A stretch of DNA of 64,000 nt from Pseudomonas lutea (GTDB lineage: Bacteria; Pseudomonadota; Gammaproteobacteria; Pseudomonadales; Pseudomonadaceae). Under the pieces are notes generated by a model. That model saw only the letters and a program-made list of their open reading frames with translations. It ran no database searches and was not told where the DNA came from. The stretch covers positions 2,046,001 through 2,110,000 of the forward strand of contig NZ_JRMB01000001.1 in assembly GCF_000759445.1 (NCBI RefSeq), in the 5' to 3' direction. The position numbers and the translations under genes are program-made. This document shows, piece by piece, positions 62,501-64,000 of this stretch (position 1 is the first letter of the stretch; the number at the start of each line of letters is the position of its first letter).

Positions 62501-63492
62501 CGAATCCTAACCTGCTGATAGGGCAAATTGAGTTCGACATCTTTGGGTTCAGCCGTGGCGCAGCGGCCGCTCGGCACTGTGCCAACGAGGTATTGAAGCC
62601 TGGGCGCGGAATATTTGCCAAGCTACTCAAGGCCGATAAGTCTGGAAATGTGAAAAAGCGCGCCGTCGCTGACGCATGCATCAACCTGGTCGGCCTTTTC
62701 GACACCGTCGCTGCGATCTCAGACCCTTTGCATGGCGACTTCAGTCCCGGCGATGACGTCAATCGTGGCGTCAATCTCTACCTTCCACCTGACTGCGCCC
62801 GACAAGTCATCCAGCTGCAAGCTCTTGACGAATATCGGGCTGATTACTCTCTTAAGGCCGTGCACTCCACCCACCTGCAAATCGGCCTGCCCGGCGCGCA
62901 TTCGGATATCGGTGGCGGCTACCTGCCTCGTGCCCGAGAAAAGTTATGGATGATACGGCCACGCAAGGCCAGTGTCGGCGAGCGTCAGAGAATCGAAGCC
63001 CATCCGATCTGGCTCAGCGCGGATGGCCAGGCCAAGGTGCTACGCGAATCAGGCGCGGCGCGTGAAGGGACTGTTGCGGTCAAGGCATGGCCTGCACCGA
63101 CCAGTCCTCGGGGCAAGGCTGAGTCGGTTACGCAGGATTACTGGGTTACCGTCACGCTGGAGCGGCCTATCCGCGGTGAACTGGCCCTCATTGCGCTTCG
63201 GGTGATGCGCGAGTTGGGCGTGCGTCATGGCGTTCCTTTCAAAGGGCTGGAAGAGTGGCCTGGGCTCGAATTGCCAGATGAGCTCAAGCCTATCAACGAG
63301 CAAATCATACGGCAGGTCATGGCAAACCAGGCCGTGCGACTTGAACCCACGCAGGAAGTGTTGCTAAGAGCGCGTTACATCCACATGTCTGCACATTGGA
63401 CCCCGATAGGGCCTTTCTTACTGAGCAGACCGGCAGCGCTGAACCGCCGTAACGTGCACCTCAACCGTCCGCAAGAAGGTTATCCAGCATGA
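59554..63492 (+). CDS. vgrG: VgrG spike fused to a DUF2235 (Tle1-type) lipase effector domain
   Basis: A 1312-residue type VI secretion protein, about 500 residues longer than a plain VgrG. Residues 1-490 form the gp27/gp5-like VgrG core (LVVHSLPVSLDVLAFEGEEQ at the start, the OB region VSFLFDRDSWKLGQESLWLR). DUF2345 spans about 500-780. An acidic linker of Glu residues (about 812-828) leads to a DUF2235 alpha/beta hydrolase: GLFFDGTGNN near 840, the nucleophile elbow GFSRGAAAARH with Ser1000, VGLFDTVAAISDP with Asp1050 and PGAHSDIGGGY with His1116. The domain belongs to the Tle1 phospholipases that attack target-cell membranes from the periplasm. AGGGA precedes the ATG. The stop overlaps the start of the next gene (ATGA), whose product is the likely antidote. 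Confidence 0.94.
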   Translation: MLTALPPFFDHSRHTLVVHSLPVSLDVLAFEGEEQLSQPFLYRIEFTSLDRDIAADQILGKSAQFSLHAAPHTLPKAIRGLPVPKVQALRTLHGAITGFKRLSGSADEARYEVTLQPLLALLGRGKQYRIYQHQSVPEIVESILRTRHDFEGQDFRFTLVREYPRREQVMQYGESDLAFISRLLAEVGIWYRFTNDERLGLAVVEFHDDQRHYVKPRISLPYRPQSGLGSSGEDGVWQLQASHEVVEKSIHFRAYHHRDARAWLDGSVDQTRGDTTTYGEAYHYAEPYTALGDKLDQDEDLLGESGFFYARLRHERYLNGQTLLSGVCSSASLGLAQVLQISGGAPQAFEPGAVVTRLVLRAARDRSFELSFEAIPYSESLCFRPPLLGKPKMAGTVPARVTSSLANDPYSHIDSEGRYKVSFLFDRDSWKLGQESLWLRLARSYAGDTHGLHLPLICGTEVAIAFEQGDPDRPYIAHALHDSRHPDHVTLLRRDYTRNVLRTPANNKLRMEDERGKEHIKLSTVHSGKSQLNLGHLVDDEKLKRGEGFELRTDAQGAIRAGNGLFISADEQTKAQGKQLDMDAAVGRLQHAGEQLERLSADAALSQADPADVQAQLDLLTDKLKALQQSVLLLSAPQGIALTSGGHLQLASQDNLMLNAGGAADISVVKKMFMGIGQGLSVFVRKLGIKLIANQGPVSIQAQNDHLELLARQGLNITSTEDEIHITAKKRIVLNAGGSYLAIEQCSIETGTAGDYLIKAAHFDFRPKATQAAILPVLPAGLEAPSNLHGLGPSLRGSNTHSEQSATGDTGPELEPEPLEEEEEEEEITEGLTEGITLRIGLFFDGTGNNQSNAAATEQCRRQDLNSFTAEELESIAAMCEQYGFGEFDGSGFNSAPDNSYGNAPSNVAHLYRLYPDSAVDGLSADAETGYIKVYLEGIGTRSGGADATLIGQGLGQGETGVVARVRQVPLLIAEQLDRFRSANPNLLIGQIEFDIFGFSRGAAAARHCANEVLKPGRGIFAKLLKADKSGNVKKRAVADACINLVGLFDTVAAISDPLHGDFSPGDDVNRGVNLYLPPDCARQVIQLQALDEYRADYSLKAVHSTHLQIGLPGAHSDIGGGYLPRAREKLWMIRPRKASVGERQRIEAHPIWLSADGQAKVLRESGAAREGTVAVKAWPAPTSPRGKAESVTQDYWVTVTLERPIRGELALIALRVMRELGVRHGVPFKGLEEWPGLELPDELKPINEQIIRQVMANQAVRLEPTQEVLLRARYIHMSAHWTPIGPFLLSRPAALNRRNVHLNRPQEGYPA

Positions 63493-64000
63493 GGCGCCTG
63501 GCCTGTGCGGTAATTTTGGTCTGCAGCCTAAGTGCCTGTGCGAGTGGCCCGAGGTTGCCGCCGACACCGAAACTTCCTTACCCCGCATGGTATGTCAGCC
63601 TTATCGCGCCTCGCCACATGGAAGTCTGGGTGGAGGGCGTTGATGTGCTTGACCAGCGCGGGCTCGCTTTTTATCGAGTGCATGGTGGCCGGGCCAGTTA
63701 TACCGGCACTGTCGAAGGATGGCCTACAGAGGGCGGGGGAGGAAAACCCATAAACAATGTAGACCTCCCTGAGCGTATCCACTTACGTTGGCAGTCGCTG
63801 GCGGAGCCTCAGGCTTACAAGATAACAATCAGTGTTCCACAGTGGGTTCGTGACGAGATGGTAAAGCCTCAACGAGTGTTCTGTACTTGGGATCAAAAGG
63901 TTGTGACGCTCTTTCCGCAAACGATCAGCCTAGGTATGGCTCCCGGTGGCATTGTTAAGGTATGGATAGGTGCAGGTTGTATTAAAGATAAAGAAGTTGG
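63489..64000 (+). CDS. DUF2931 lipoprotein, probable immunity protein for the VgrG-lipase (runs off window)
   Basis: The frame stays open from the ATG at 63489 to the window end (170 codons visible). The N-terminus has a short signal and lipobox (ACAVILVCSLSAC, Cys15 as +1), so the protein is a lipoprotein facing the periplasm. The mature part reads YPAWYVSLIAPRHMEVWVEG, DLPERIHLRWQSLAEPQAYK and ISLGMAPGGIVKVW, typical of DUF2931. The ATGA overlap with the vgrG-lipase gene implies coupled translation. Members of this family often sit next to type VI lipase effectors. A periplasmic location fits protection from a phospholipase acting there; immunity is inference from this arrangement. Confidence 0.87.
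   Translation, partial: MRRLACAVILVCSLSACASGPRLPPTPKLPYPAWYVSLIAPRHMEVWVEGVDVLDQRGLAFYRVHGGRASYTGTVEGWPTEGGGGKPINNVDLPERIHLRWQSLAEPQAYKITISVPQWVRDEMVKPQRVFCTWDQKVVTLFPQTISLGMAPGGIVKVWIGAGCIKDKEV

Overview
The window looks like chromosome of a Pseudomonas species, probably of the P. fluorescens complex. The DNA is GC-rich and densely coded. The intergenic gaps carry classical Pseudomonas REP palindromes (GTAGGAGCGCGCTTGCCCGCGA and GTGGGACCGGCTTTAGCCGGGAA types). The conserved blocks (nadK to pepN, gabT/gabD-type catabolism, RND exporter plus YCF48 protein) are typical of that genus. No rRNA, tRNA, CRISPR array, transposase or phage gene was seen. The species assignment is inference.

Layout. 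1-2.65 kb: a truncated AraC-type regulator (edge), then a thiolase and a 3-hydroxyacyl-CoA dehydrogenase. 2.9-6.4 kb: an RND/MMPL-type exporter with a secreted YCF48-like beta-propeller partner. 6.7-22.7 kb: a two-partner secretion locus on the minus strand. It has a TpsB (FhaC/ShlB) transporter, a 4566-residue FHA/CdiA-type exoprotein ending in a putative ADP-ribosyltransferase-like toxin, an overlapping small immunity-like gene and an unexplained coding remnant. 23-41 kb: an almost unidirectional catabolic island. It encodes an Lrp/AsnC regulator, a HAD hydrolase, a class III aminotransferase, a divergent GhrA-like reductase, a D-malate/tartrate dehydrogenase, a succinate-semialdehyde-type dehydrogenase and an M20 deacetylase. 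It also encodes a three-subunit HcnABC/opine-oxidase-like flavin dehydrogenase, a complete peptide/opine-type ABC importer, a PuuB-like amine oxidase and a type II haloacid dehalogenase. 41.6-45.4 kb: a GNAT acetyltransferase, a bicupin and an aldehyde dehydrogenase, with a repeat-rich gap between the last two.

45.7-52.2 kb: a compact housekeeping operon (nadK, metallophosphoesterase, rhomboid protease, YeaC/DUF1315, DUF2797, pepN) whose genes mostly overlap by 1-4 bases. 52.7-56.1 kb: a DUF1853 protein running into the end of an arsB-fsr pair. 56.3-59.3 kb: a REP array, an MHS-type MFS transporter and a PLP-dependent ACC-deaminase/D-cysteine desulfhydrase-like enzyme that carries a REP element inside its coding sequence. 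59.5-64 kb: a VgrG fused to a DUF2235 (Tle1-type) lipase domain, overlapped by a DUF2931 lipoprotein that is the likely immunity partner and runs off the window end.

The most noteworthy systems are two interbacterial weapon/immunity pairs of different secretion types (two-partner secretion and type VI) and a catabolic island whose complete importer and trimeric dehydrogenase suggest use of an opine-like or omega-amino-acid-derived compound whose identity cannot be read from the sequence.
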